DNA from: an uncultured Roseburia sp.
GTDB lineage: Bacteria; Bacillota; Clostridia; Lachnospirales; Lachnospiraceae
Length of the DNA: 64,000 nt
NCBI GenBank assembly: GCA_947644305.1
Contig: CANRYS010000018.1
Coordinates: 1 to 64,000, forward strand
Direction: 5' to 3'
Positions 26,024 through 34,865 of this stretch are shown piece by piece. The notes beneath the pieces were generated by a model. That model worked only from the letters and a program-made list of their open reading frames with translations. It was not told the origin of the DNA and did not search any database. Each line of letters starts with the position of its first letter. Position 1 is the stretch's first letter. Both the position numbers and the translations under genes were made by a program.

Positions 26024-27754
26024 ATGGGGTTACAATTTAAGAAAGCAGCAAGAGCGGTACTGGTGGGGTGTCTTTTAGTTGCTATGGTCATTGGTGTATT
26101 TCCAATTCAGGCACCAGAGGCGAAAGCAGCTAGTGATGCGGTGATCAACCTGAACACGAAGTATCAGGAGATTAAAGGATTTGGTGGGATGAATCACCCG
26201 TCATGGATAGGAGACCTGACAGCGTCCCAAAGAGAGACAGCATTTGGCAATGGTGATAATCAATTGGGATTTTCAGTTCTTAGAATCTGGATTGATTCTG
26301 ACAGCCGGAATTGGTACAAAGAAGTTGCGACTGCAAAAGCTGCTATAGCAAAAGGTGCTATTGTTTTTGCAACTCCGTGGAATCCGCCAAGCGAATTGAC
26401 AGAGACGTTCAATCGTTATGGGGATACCAAAGCAAAGCGTTTGAGACATGACAAATACGCTCAGTATGCACAGCATCTGAATAATTTTGTCACATTTATG
26501 AAGAACAATGGAGTAAACCTGTATGCCATTTCTATGGCAAATGAGCCGGATTACGGACATGAGTGGACATGGTGGACACCAAGTGAGATCTTGAACTTCC
26601 TGAAGTATCATGCAGGATCGATCAACTGCCGTCTTATTGCGCCAGAGTCCTTCTCTTACAACAAGACGATGTCGGATCCTATTCTGAATGATCCACAGGC
26701 ACTTGCTAATGTGGATATTATGGGAACACATCTGTACGGAACACAGTTAAAAGATTTCGCTTATCCGTTGTTCCAGCAGAAAGGTGCTGGCAAGGAGCTT
26801 TGGATGACAGAGGTATATTATCCGAACAGCGATAACAATTCTGCAGACAGATGGCCGGAAGCACTGGGTGTTTCAGATCATATACATAATGCGATGATTC
26901 ATAACCTTCAGACTTATGTATGGTGGTACATCCGCAGAAGCTATAGTCCGATGAGAGAGAATGGAACCATCAGTAAACGTGGTTATTGTATGGCACAGTA
27001 TTCAAAATTCATCCGTCCTGGCTACAGAAGAGTAGCAGCTACAGAGAACCCGAATAATGGCGTGCATGTATCTGCTTTTACTGGAGATGGAAAAGCAGTG
27101 ATCGTGGCAGTAAACAAAGGATCATCTGATATTTCACAGAAATTTGCTGTAAATGGACAGAACATCTCAAATGTAGATCGTTACCGTACATCCGGAAGTG
27201 AGAACCTGGCTAAGACAACCAACCTTGCACTTGATGGCAATGGATTCTGGGCATATCTGCCAGCTAACAGTGTATCAACATTTGTCTGCACATTAAAGAC
27301 AAATACTACTGTTGGCGGAACTCTTCCAAACGGATGGTACTGCATTAAGAATCCGGCATCTGGAAAATATCTTCAGGTAGAAGGAAATGTGGGAGCAGCA
27401 GGACAGAATGTACAAGCTGGGGCTAAGACTGGTGCCAGAGGAGAAAAATGGTATCTGACAAAGCTGGATAATGGCTATGTTACACTTACCAGTGCTCTGG
27501 GTGACTTTATGCTTGATGTAAGTGGCGCAGGTACTGCAGATAATACAAATATAAATATTTATCATGCTTATAGTGGAGAAGCACAGCAGTTTAAACTTAA
27601 AACTACCGCTGTAGCTGGTCAGTTCGGAATTATGACCAAAGTGACGAATGATAAGAGTGGTCTCCATCTGAGAGTGGCTGACAACACCAATGTAGTGCAG
27701 AATGGATATTGGGAAGGAACCAATCAGGTTTGGACATTTGAGCCGACCAACTAA
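26024..27754 (+). CDS. Secreted GH30 subfamily 8-type glucuronoxylanase with ricin-type CBM13
   Basis: A 576-residue exported enzyme. It has a signal peptide with core AVLVGCLLVAMVIGVF and cleavage near AKAA. The GH30 barrel (about 40-420) has acid/base Glu in ANEPDYG (about 174) and nucleophile Glu in WMTEVYYP (about 262). The WWYIRRSYSPM segment matches the subfamily 8 arginine-containing loop of XynC that binds glucuronosyl side chains. Residues about 430-576 form a ricin-type beta-trefoil (GWYCIKNPASGKYLQV) for carbohydrate binding. It would cut glucuronoxylan outside the cell. ATG 26024 is chosen because AAGGAGG lies at 26007-26013; an upstream in-frame ATG at 25937 would spoil the signal peptide. 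Confidence 0.93.
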   Translation: MGLQFKKAARAVLVGCLLVAMVIGVFPIQAPEAKAASDAVINLNTKYQEIKGFGGMNHPSWIGDLTASQRETAFGNGDNQLGFSVLRIWIDSDSRNWYKEVATAKAAIAKGAIVFATPWNPPSELTETFNRYGDTKAKRLRHDKYAQYAQHLNNFVTFMKNNGVNLYAISMANEPDYGHEWTWWTPSEILNFLKYHAGSINCRLIAPESFSYNKTMSDPILNDPQALANVDIMGTHLYGTQLKDFAYPLFQQKGAGKELWMTEVYYPNSDNNSADRWPEALGVSDHIHNAMIHNLQTYVWWYIRRSYSPMRENGTISKRGYCMAQYSKFIRPGYRRVAATENPNNGVHVSAFTGDGKAVIVAVNKGSSDISQKFAVNGQNISNVDRYRTSGSENLAKTTNLALDGNGFWAYLPANSVSTFVCTLKTNTTVGGTLPNGWYCIKNPASGKYLQVEGNVGAAGQNVQAGAKTGARGEKWYLTKLDNGYVTLTSALGDFMLDVSGAGTADNTNINIYHAYSGEAQQFKLKTTAVAGQFGIMTKVTNDKSGLHLRVADNTNVVQNGYWEGTNQVWTFEPTN

Positions 27755-27791
27755 TATATTATGCGTCTCTCTGACGTAAGATAATGATAAC

Positions 27792-27836
27792 AAAAGCTCC
27801 TTTCATCTGTTTGAACAGATGGAGGAGCTTTTTTGT
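27792..27836. terminator. Terminator between convergent xylanase and AraC genes
   Basis: AAAAGCTCC (27792-27800) pairs with GGAGCTTTT (27824-27832), with an inner CATCTG/CAGATG stem and T/A runs at both ends, so it can work in both directions. Confidence 0.85.
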
Positions 27837-27845
27837 GTAAGAAAA

Positions 27846-28661
27846 TTAGTTATCGTTTTTATCCAGATACCGGTGGCTGTTTCGGTATTCTGTGGGTGTA
27901 ACCCCCACGGCGTGTTTAAAGGAATGAGAGAAAGCCTGTCCGTCACAGAAGCCCATGCTCAGTGCGATGGATAGGATGCTTCGTTCGGTATTACACAGCT
28001 CTTCCTTGGCACATTCCATGGTCTGGTCGATCAGGTATTGTTTTAAAGAAATGCCCTCTTTTTTTCTGAAGACAGTGGAAAGATACTTGGGATGGTACCC
28101 AAAATGCTCTGCCAGATCCTTTACCTTTACCCGATAGGCGCGGCTCCACTTTATATAAGTAATGATATTCCGATGCAGTTTGTCTTCCGCCGAAGCAGGA
28201 ATGGGATTTTTAGAAAAAACCTGGTTAAATAGTTCAAGTAGGATATTCGTGGCAAAAAAATTCGTGGCGCATTGGTTTTCGTAGGTGACGTAAATATCAT
28301 TTAGTTGAGTAAAAAGGACATGAAAGCGTCCTAGGTTTTTGATGTTTCCCCGGCAGGGAAGAGAGATGATCTGTTCCTTTGGAACATTCATAAAGGGACA
28401 GTCAAAATGAACCCAGTAAAAGGAGCACAGAGAGGGTTTATACCCGTATTGGAAACCTGGTTTCATAATCAGATATTCGCCGGTGGATACCACGTATTTT
28501 CCTTTTTCATCGGCAATATATAAAGTTCCTTTTACCATTAGAATAAGCTGGAATTCCTCCAGAGTTCTTGACATGTGCATCCACTCTTTGGAGGGGGCCT
28601 CAAAAAGCCCATAGAATTTATAACGGATCTGTGCGGAAAGTGATATTTTCAATTCTTCCAT
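27846..28661 (-). CDS. AraC-family regulator
   Basis: A 271-residue regulator with an N-terminal cupin-like sensor half (LILMVKGTLYIADEKGKYVV, then GEYLIMKPGFQYGY). The C-terminal double helix-turn-helix has VKDLAEHFGYHPKYLSTVFR and a SILSIALSMGFCDGQAFSH recognition segment ending GVTPTEYRN. It is divergent from the large GH127-like gene and convergent with the xylanase. It probably responds to a sugar from xylan or arabinan breakdown and activates the divergent gene. Direct repeats at 28762-28813 are its likely target. Confidence 0.9.
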   Translation of the reverse strand: MEELKISLSAQIRYKFYGLFEAPSKEWMHMSRTLEEFQLILMVKGTLYIADEKGKYVVSTGEYLIMKPGFQYGYKPSLCSFYWVHFDCPFMNVPKEQIISLPCRGNIKNLGRFHVLFTQLNDIYVTYENQCATNFFATNILLELFNQVFSKNPIPASAEDKLHRNIITYIKWSRAYRVKVKDLAEHFGYHPKYLSTVFRKKEGISLKQYLIDQTMECAKEELCNTERSILSIALSMGFCDGQAFSHSFKHAVGVTPTEYRNSHRYLDKNDN

Positions 28662-28761
28662 GGCGTTTCTCCTCTCTGATCTATAACCTTTTCACCCTGA
28701 CACTATTTTACCATAAAATAACGGAATTAAAAGGTTCAAATAAAAAATTTTTTTCACAATC

Positions 28762-28813
28762 TTACCTTTTCGCACCCCATATTACCTTTTGCTATTTACA
28801 TATTTTATCTTTT
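28762..28813 (+). promoter_or_regulatory. Direct repeats, candidate AraC-type operator before GH127-like gene
   Basis: TTACCTTTT occurs at 28762-28770 and 28782-28790, 20 bases apart. A near copy, TTATCTTTT, lies at 28805-28813. They flank a weak promoter, TTTACA (28795-28800), 17 bases, CATAGT (28818-28823). Half-sites one or two helical turns apart near a poor -35 are typical of AraC-type activation. Confidence 0.5.
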
Positions 28814-28859
28814 ATGGCATAGTAGATATCAACAAATACCAAAATACGAGGAGGTAGGT

Positions 28860-31800
28860 ATGATGCAGAAAAAAAGGCGAAGCCTGATAAACCGGGGAAT
28901 GGCAGTCTTACTCAGTGGTGCCCTGGTCTTTGGATGCATTACTCCGATGGGGGCATCCGTTTCAAAGGCGGAAAGTAAGGATGAGAATAAAACAGCGCTT
29001 AGCAAAGATGTAAGTGCACTGAAATTCAGATCTGAACAGGTCACATCAAATCTTACGCTGCCGGAATGGGGAGAGAACGGAAGCAGTATTTCCTGGACGT
29101 CTTCTCAGGAGGATGCTATTTCTACAGACGGAACAGTGACAAGACCGGCGGCAGGTCAGCCGGATGCACAGGTGACATTGGAGGCAACGGTTTCTATGGG
29201 TGATTTGCAATATAAGAAAAAGTTTGATCTTAAAGTGCTGGCAGAGAGTTCTATGCAGGATCTTTCGCAGTTCAACCTGGATGATGTAGAGATCACAGAC
29301 AGTTATTATCTGGCAGCACAGCAGTCAGACATCGAATTCCTGAAAAGATTCGATAACGACCGTCTGCTGTCTCGTTTCCGTGAGACGGCAGGTGTTGACA
29401 CAAAAGGTATAAAACCGTATAAAGGCTGGGAAGACAGTCTTCTTGGCGGTCATAGTGTTGGTCACTATCTCTCCGCAGTTGCACAGGCAGTTAGGGCTGT
29501 GGGAGACGAGGAACTGAAAGAGAAATCAGTGGCACTGATCTCTGGACTGAAAGAGTGTCAGGATGAACTCGGTACGGGATTTATCTTCGGCGCTCAGATC
29601 AAGGATCCCCAAAATGTGGAATTACAGTTTGACATTATCGAGGGAAAAGCAACTGGGGACACATGGGTGCCCTGGTATAATATGCACAAGATGCTGACCG
29701 GTCTGGTGGATACATACAAATACACAGGAAATGAAGAGGCTCTGGAAGTTGCCAAAGGTCTCGGTGACTGGATCTATAACCGTGTCAGCAAGTGGAGCAA
29801 CTCCACAAATACTAAAGTTTTATGGACAGAGTATGGCGGCATGAACGATTGTCTATATGAGCTGTATTATTATACAGAGGATGAGAGATACCTGGAGAGC
29901 GCCCATAAGTTTGACCAGATAACTATCTTTGAGGATGTTGCATCTGGAAGAGCCGATATACTGAATCAAAAGCATGCCAACACCACGATTCCCAAGTTTG
30001 TGGGAGCTTTAAAACGGTATTCTGTGCTGAAGGCAAAAGACGAACTGGGTGAAGGAGATGAGCAGTATCTGAAATGGGCTGAAAAATTCTTTAACCTGGC
30101 AGTAGATAAATATGCTTATATTACAGGCGGAGTCAGCGTAATGGAGCATTTTAATAAAGAGGATAAGCTGGATGGCACTCGTAACTCGACAAACTGTGAG
30201 AGCTGCTGTGCCCATAACATGTTGAAATTAGCACGCGAACTGTATAAGCTTACCGGGGAGAAGAAATACTCGGATTACTATGAGACCACACTCCGCAATT
30301 CTATCATGGGTGCGGTAAAAGCAGATGATGGAGCGGCGGCAGCTTATTTCATTCCTATGGCAACGGGATTTTTCAAGACATTTGGAAAATCAGATCCAGC
30401 AGAAAATATGTTCTGGTGCTGTACTGGAAGCGGCATGGAAAACTTTACAAAACTTGGTGACAGCATTTACTTCCGTAACGATTCGACGCTGGTTGTAAAC
30501 CAGTATGTGGCTTCTAAAGTGAGGTGGAGTGAGAAAAATCTTGAGATTACACAGAACTCTGATGTAACAAAGACTGATGAGGCATCTTTCAAAATGCATC
30601 TGTTAAATGGCGCTGCTTCCTCCAATGCTGCCATTGCCCTGCGGGTTCCTGACTGGACCAGCGATAAGGTGACAGTAAAAGTGAATGGGGAAACGGTAAA
30701 AGATGCGGTCAGTTCCAATGGTTATATATCCATCACAAGGGACTGGAAAGAAAATGATGAGGTTTCCATCAAGTATCCCATGGAGGTAAAGGCAGTGGGC
30801 CTTCCGGATAACAATACGGTCTATGGATTTAAATACGGTCCGACGGTTCTGGCAGCCAAGCTGGGAACGGAGAAAATGGATAAGACCACATGGGCTGGCA
30901 GAGATTTGACAGCGCCCCTGTATAAAGTGGTAGGATCCCAGTCTGAGTCTGCTGTAAATAAGTATGGTAATGAAGGGGCGGCGGCTTCACCAGTTGTGGG
31001 AAATGAGACACTGACCATTCAGGAAATGCTGACGATGGATGAATTTATTGCAGACATCAACACTTATCTTGTTCGGGATACATCAGCGGATACTCTTACC
31101 TTTACATTAACGGGTACAGATGCGGAAGAACTCTTTGGAGAGACGCTGACCTTTGTTCCTTTTAATACGCTGAATGATGAGAGATATGGAATTTACTGGT
31201 ATTTTAACAGCCCCTTTGAGACGGCTGACGAGGGAGAGATCCTGGAAAATAAAGAAAAGGGAAGACTGAGTGCCAGCATTATTGATTCCACCCAGCCGGG
31301 TTACGGACAGTATGAAAAAGATGATATTCATCAGATGACAGAGAGTAATTCGGAAGCCGGAACCATCGATGGCGGAGGAAGCACACGTCTTGCTAAGGCG
31401 GGCGGATTTTTCGCATATAATATGATCGTAAATCAGGAAAAGACGAATTCTGTTCGCTGCCAGTTTGCCAAAGAAGACAACGGCAAGACCATTAAGATCT
31501 CGGTGGGAGATTCGGTGATTGCAGAAAAGACATTGAACTATACAGGCGAAGAGGCATTTTGCACGGAGACCTTCGAGATTCCTGCCGATGTTCTGGAGAA
31601 GGGCATAAAGACCATTCAGGTGGATGGTAAGGATTATACGGTCGTTGTCCTGAAGTTTGAGAGTGCTTCTGCTACAGAGGACAGCGCCCGCCTGGTAGGT
31701 GGTCTGTCTATCACGATCAATTACAACAATAACGCTTCTTTGAATGCAGTTACATGTAACAATGGAACCGTAGCTCAGAGCGGAGAGGAATTCACGGTAA

Positions 31801-32366
31801 CGCTGCCGGCGAATACAGAGAGCACAAAACTTAAATTTGATATTGCAGACAGATATGGACTTGTCTATGTCAATGAAGAGTTGATCAATGACGCCAAAGC
31901 TCAGGTATATACTTTGACAGCAGATACAACGATATTATCCTTAAAGGTATATGCGGAAGATCATGAGACGATGAAGAATTATACCGTTAAGATCCAGCGG
32001 GAAGTGGAAGTGCCGGTGCAGACACCTGTTCCGACACCAGTACCACAGGGACCAGGTACCAATCCGCCAGCGGTTAATCCACCGGTCACTGTGCCTCCGA
32101 CTACCACTCCAGCGGTGAAGAAGAAAAAAGCTTCCATCAAGATCACAGCAAAGAAGACGGTTAAAAAGGGTAAGAGCATTACACTGAAAGCAAAGCTCAC
32201 CAATGTCTCTGGAAAAGTAAAATGGTCAGTCAATAAGAAAAAGCTGGCTAAGATCACAAGCAAGGGAAGTAAGAAAGCCAAACTGAAAGCCTTGAAAAAA
32301 GGAAAAGTAAAGGTGACAGCGAAGGTTAAAAAAGTAAAGAAGACGATTACGATTAAGATCAAATAA
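28860..32366 (+). CDS. Secreted GH127/GH146-like (DUF1680) beta-L-arabinofuranosidase
   Basis: A 1168-residue exported protein. A signal peptide (about 1-39) is followed by an atrophied bacterial Ig domain (about 45-125). The DUF1680 catalytic (alpha/alpha)6 region has SLLGGHSVGHYLSAVAQAV near 200. It keeps the Glu-Cys3 zinc motif of HypBA1-type enzymes: ESC near 446, Glu in YYETTLRN, and the CC pair in FWCCTGSG near 519. A beta-rich region and a cadherin-like beta-sandwich follow. A Pro/Thr-rich linker then leads to a very Lys-rich Ig-like C-terminal domain. It would release beta-L-arabinofuranose from plant glycans or glycoproteins outside or on the cell. GAGGAGG precedes ATGATG at 28860. 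GH127 versus GH146 cannot be settled here. Confidence 0.88.
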   Translation: MMQKKRRSLINRGMAVLLSGALVFGCITPMGASVSKAESKDENKTALSKDVSALKFRSEQVTSNLTLPEWGENGSSISWTSSQEDAISTDGTVTRPAAGQPDAQVTLEATVSMGDLQYKKKFDLKVLAESSMQDLSQFNLDDVEITDSYYLAAQQSDIEFLKRFDNDRLLSRFRETAGVDTKGIKPYKGWEDSLLGGHSVGHYLSAVAQAVRAVGDEELKEKSVALISGLKECQDELGTGFIFGAQIKDPQNVELQFDIIEGKATGDTWVPWYNMHKMLTGLVDTYKYTGNEEALEVAKGLGDWIYNRVSKWSNSTNTKVLWTEYGGMNDCLYELYYYTEDERYLESAHKFDQITIFEDVASGRADILNQKHANTTIPKFVGALKRYSVLKAKDELGEGDEQYLKWAEKFFNLAVDKYAYITGGVSVMEHFNKEDKLDGTRNSTNCESCCAHNMLKLARELYKLTGEKKYSDYYETTLRNSIMGAVKADDGAAAAYFIPMATGFFKTFGKSDPAENMFWCCTGSGMENFTKLGDSIYFRNDSTLVVNQYVASKVRWSEKNLEITQNSDVTKTDEASFKMHLLNGAASSNAAIALRVPDWTSDKVTVKVNGETVKDAVSSNGYISITRDWKENDEVSIKYPMEVKAVGLPDNNTVYGFKYGPTVLAAKLGTEKMDKTTWAGRDLTAPLYKVVGSQSESAVNKYGNEGAAASPVVGNETLTIQEMLTMDEFIADINTYLVRDTSADTLTFTLTGTDAEELFGETLTFVPFNTLNDERYGIYWYFNSPFETADEGEILENKEKGRLSASIIDSTQPGYGQYEKDDIHQMTESNSEAGTIDGGGSTRLAKAGGFFAYNMIVNQEKTNSVRCQFAKEDNGKTIKISVGDSVIAEKTLNYTGEEAFCTETFEIPADVLEKGIKTIQVDGKDYTVVVLKFESASATEDSARLVGGLSITINYNNNASLNAVTCNNGTVAQSGEEFTVTLPANTESTKLKFDIADRYGLVYVNEELINDAKAQVYTLTADTTILSLKVYAEDHETMKNYTVKIQREVEVPVQTPVPTPVPQGPGTNPPAVNPPVTVPPTTTPAVKKKKASIKITAKKTVKKGKSITLKAKLTNVSGKVKWSVNKKKLAKITSKGSKKAKLKALKKGKVKVTAKVKKVKKTITIKIK

Positions 32367-32401
32367 GATTTTATGTATATTTCGTGTTTTATATGAATAA
32401 A

Positions 32402-32437
32402 TTCCCCAGGTATCCTGATTTCAGGATGCCTGGGGAT
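32402..32437. terminator. Strong inverted repeat between convergent genes
   Basis: CCCCAGG.ATCCTGA pairs with TCAGGAT.CCTGGGG around a two-base loop. The stop codon of the minus-strand phospholipase-like gene lies inside it. The T run is poor on the plus strand and moderate on the minus strand. Confidence 0.55.
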
Positions 32438-33260
32438 TGCTTTCGCCTAAGATCTGTTCATTATTTTTAAAGTTCGTGCCAAACCGTTCATGGAATGGGG
32501 AATTTGTGAGAATGACGGCATCAAATTGATGGATCATGTCCAGACACATGCCAAGGGTATTATGATAGATTTTGTCCAGAATGCGGTTTGTCTCTTTGGA
32601 ATTTCCCTTGGGCACCAGATCCATCATATGTCCCTCCAGTTTCTTATAGTGACAGGATACAAACATACCGAGACGGATAAATAATCGGCGGAAGGTTCTT
32701 CCAGTAGTGAAAAACCATTTGATAAAGGACATGGATCGCAGGGATTTTTTGATCTTTTCCCTGGAGAGTTCAAAAAAGCCATAGATTCCATGGATCGCGT
32801 CCAGTGTATCTTTATCCCAGGTGATATGTTTCCACGCGGGGTAGAGAAGAGGATTTCTGCCATCTTTCTTCATCAGATACCGATCAAATTCTATTTCCAT
32901 CACAAGATGATTATAGCCGGGTTCTTCCGCTTTTTTATTGACATAGGTATGGCTTTCGCTGTCCAGCATAAAATGACAGATAAAGCCGAGGAGATAGGCA
33001 TATTCGCCACAGTCCTTTCCTTTTTTACGGATCACCGGTCGCACTCTTTCCAGAAAGTCGCAAAAAGGCTGGCTGTGTTGGGAGCGTCCCAGTTTATTGG
33101 GGCCGCATTTGATAAAGGGACGATAGAAGAATAAGAAATCAGGTCCCTGGAGTCCGGCATTAAAAGCTTTTGGGTATTTTCGGATGATTTGCTTGAGATC
33201 CTCTGGAAGGTTTTTGTAAATTTCCTTTCCAAAGGAGTGGTGAGCGTATAGTGATGGCAT
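32421..33260 (-). CDS. Zinc-dependent phospholipase C-like protein
   Basis: A 279-residue protein of the zinc-dependent phospholipase C family. The N-terminus has MPSLYAHHSFGKEIYKNLP, whose early His residues are typical metal ligands, and GLQGPDFLFFYRP follows. A central YLLGFICHFMLDSESHTYV gives the H-x3-D-x3-H type metal site. No signal peptide is present, so it acts inside the cell or its substrate is not membrane lipid; many clostridial homologues are like this. It is divergent from pgeF. A second domain of this type is fused to the subtilase at 40081. Confidence 0.85.
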   Translation of the reverse strand: MPSLYAHHSFGKEIYKNLPEDLKQIIRKYPKAFNAGLQGPDFLFFYRPFIKCGPNKLGRSQHSQPFCDFLERVRPVIRKKGKDCGEYAYLLGFICHFMLDSESHTYVNKKAEEPGYNHLVMEIEFDRYLMKKDGRNPLLYPAWKHITWDKDTLDAIHGIYGFFELSREKIKKSLRSMSFIKWFFTTGRTFRRLFIRLGMFVSCHYKKLEGHMMDLVPKGNSKETNRILDKIYHNTLGMCLDMIHQFDAVILTNSPFHERFGTNFKNNEQILGESNPQAS

Positions 33261-33350
33261 AAAATCCCTCCAATTTTTCTGTTCAATCTTATATGAATGT
33301 AGTATACTATATTCTGTGAAAGTTATGCAAGTGATCAGAAAGGGGAAAAA

Positions 33351-34193
33351 ATGATATTTGAATCAAATCAAAATATAAGATATATTGACGTAGAACCGGT
33401 GCCTTATCTGCAGTTTCCGTTGTTTGATGGGTATCCGGTCATACATGGTTTTTCTACCAGACTGGGCGGAGTGAGCCGTGGTGACTGTGCTTCGATGAAC
33501 GTAAGCTTCACCAGAGGAGACCGGCCAGAGGATGTGAAGAGGAATCATTATCTGCTGGCGGAGGCGCTGGGATATGAGCCGGAACAGTTGGTGCTGACAG
33601 ATCAGGTTCATCGGACGAAGATCCTCCGGGTGGGGAAGGCGGATACCGGGGAAGTGTTTGAGGACAACCGCCGCATCCGGGAGACTGATGGTCTGGTAAC
33701 CGATGAGCCGGGGGTGATGTTGATGACCTTTTTTGCCGACTGTGTGCCGCTGATCTTTTATGATCCGGTGCGGCATGCGGTGGGAAATGCTCATTCTGGA
33801 TGGCGGGGGACAGTTTTGCGGATGGGTGAAAAGATGGTGGAGCGGATGCGCCTGGAATTTGGCTCCTGCCCGGAAGATCTGCGGGCTGTGATCGGGCCCT
33901 CGATCTGCCAGAGCTGTTATGAGGTCAGCGCAGATGTGATAACAGAGTTTCAAAAGGTCTTTGACAAAAGGGACTGGAATCGGATCTACGAGGAAAAACG
34001 AGATGGCCATTATCAGTTGGACCTTTGGCGTGCCAATGAGATTATTTTGCAGGAGGCCGGCATGAAGCCGGAGCATATCGCTATCAGCGGCTTGTGTACC
34101 AACGAACATCCAGAACTTTTGTTTTCCCATCGGTATACAAAGGGAAAGAGGGGAAACCTGGCGGCGGTGATCGGGTTGAAGGAACCGAGCTAA
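33351..34193 (+). CDS. pgeF: Peptidoglycan editing factor / YfiH-family purine nucleoside phosphorylase-laccase
   Basis: A 280-residue YfiH/DUF152 protein. The metal site residues are His in TDQVHRTK, Cys in FFADCVPL and His in GNAHSGWRG. HGFSTRLGGVSRG lies near the N-terminus. Family members have been reported as multicopper-like oxidases, as adenosine-converting enzymes, and as a factor preventing incorporation of wrong amino acids into peptidoglycan. It is the first of four same-strand genes with small gaps or overlaps (queH, apbE, MATE). The ATG follows AAAGGGG. Confidence 0.92.
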   Translation: MIFESNQNIRYIDVEPVPYLQFPLFDGYPVIHGFSTRLGGVSRGDCASMNVSFTRGDRPEDVKRNHYLLAEALGYEPEQLVLTDQVHRTKILRVGKADTGEVFEDNRRIRETDGLVTDEPGVMLMTFFADCVPLIFYDPVRHAVGNAHSGWRGTVLRMGEKMVERMRLEFGSCPEDLRAVIGPSICQSCYEVSADVITEFQKVFDKRDWNRIYEEKRDGHYQLDLWRANEIILQEAGMKPEHIAISGLCTNEHPELLFSHRYTKGKRGNLAAVIGLKEPS

Positions 34194-34229
34194 GGCAGCA
34201 GTCATGATACGAGAGAGGTGAGGTTAGGG

Positions 34230-34865
34230 ATGAATCATAGAAATTACCAGAAAGAATTAGATCGATTACTGGAACAGATCGTAAAGGAAAATCAAAAGAA
34301 GACGTTATTTCTGCATTGCTGCTGTGCTCCCTGTAGCAGTTATGTTTTGGAGTACCTCTCTGTCTATTTTGACATCGTTCTGTATTTTTATAATCCGAAT
34401 ATTACCGAACCGGAGGAATATAAAAAAAGGAAGGTAGAGTTGATCCGTCTCGTGGAGGAGAACCATTATCCCCATTCCGTGCATCTTTTGGATGGGGATT
34501 ACGATAATCGACTGTTTTTTGAGATGGCGAAAGGGCTTGAGAAGGAGCCGGAGTGCGGAAGACGTTGTTTTCGATGCTATGATATGCGGCTTCGAAAGAC
34601 TGCTGAGATGGCGGTAAAAGAAGGGGCTGATTATTTTTGTACTACTTTATCCATCAGTCCCCATAAAAATGCGGACAAGCTGATGGAGATCGGGGAGATG
34701 CTGTCTAAAGAATATGGTATTGCCTATCTGCCATCGGATTTTAAGAAGAAAAACGGGTATAAGAGAAGCATTGAGCTTTCCAGGGAATATCATTTATACC
34801 GGCAGAATTACTGTGGCTGTGTGTATTCGAGAGAGGCGGCCCAGGGACGGGAGGAATGCAAATGA
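34230..34865 (+). CDS. queH: Epoxyqueuosine reductase QueH
   Basis: A 211-residue QueH (DUF208) protein. It has the N-terminal HCCCAPCSS cysteine cluster, the CGRRCFRCYDMRL motif and C-terminal YCGCVYS. These cysteines bind an Fe-S cluster and a second metal for the last step of queuosine synthesis on tRNA. It is the non-homologous replacement of QueG. ATG 34230 is preferred over GTG 34218 because AGGTGAGG at 34216-34223 spaces to it. It overlaps apbE by four bases (ATGA). Confidence 0.92.
   Translation: MNHRNYQKELDRLLEQIVKENQKKTLFLHCCCAPCSSYVLEYLSVYFDIVLYFYNPNITEPEEYKKRKVELIRLVEENHYPHSVHLLDGDYDNRLFFEMAKGLEKEPECGRRCFRCYDMRLRKTAEMAVKEGADYFCTTLSISPHKNADKLMEIGEMLSKEYGIAYLPSDFKKKNGYKRSIELSREYHLYRQNYCGCVYSREAAQGREECK

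Noticed and set aside
33363-34205. 280-codon open frame antisense to pgeF
   Set aside because: It mirrors the pgeF frame, contains no recognisable domain and has low-complexity His/Pro/Arg content typical of antisense shadows.
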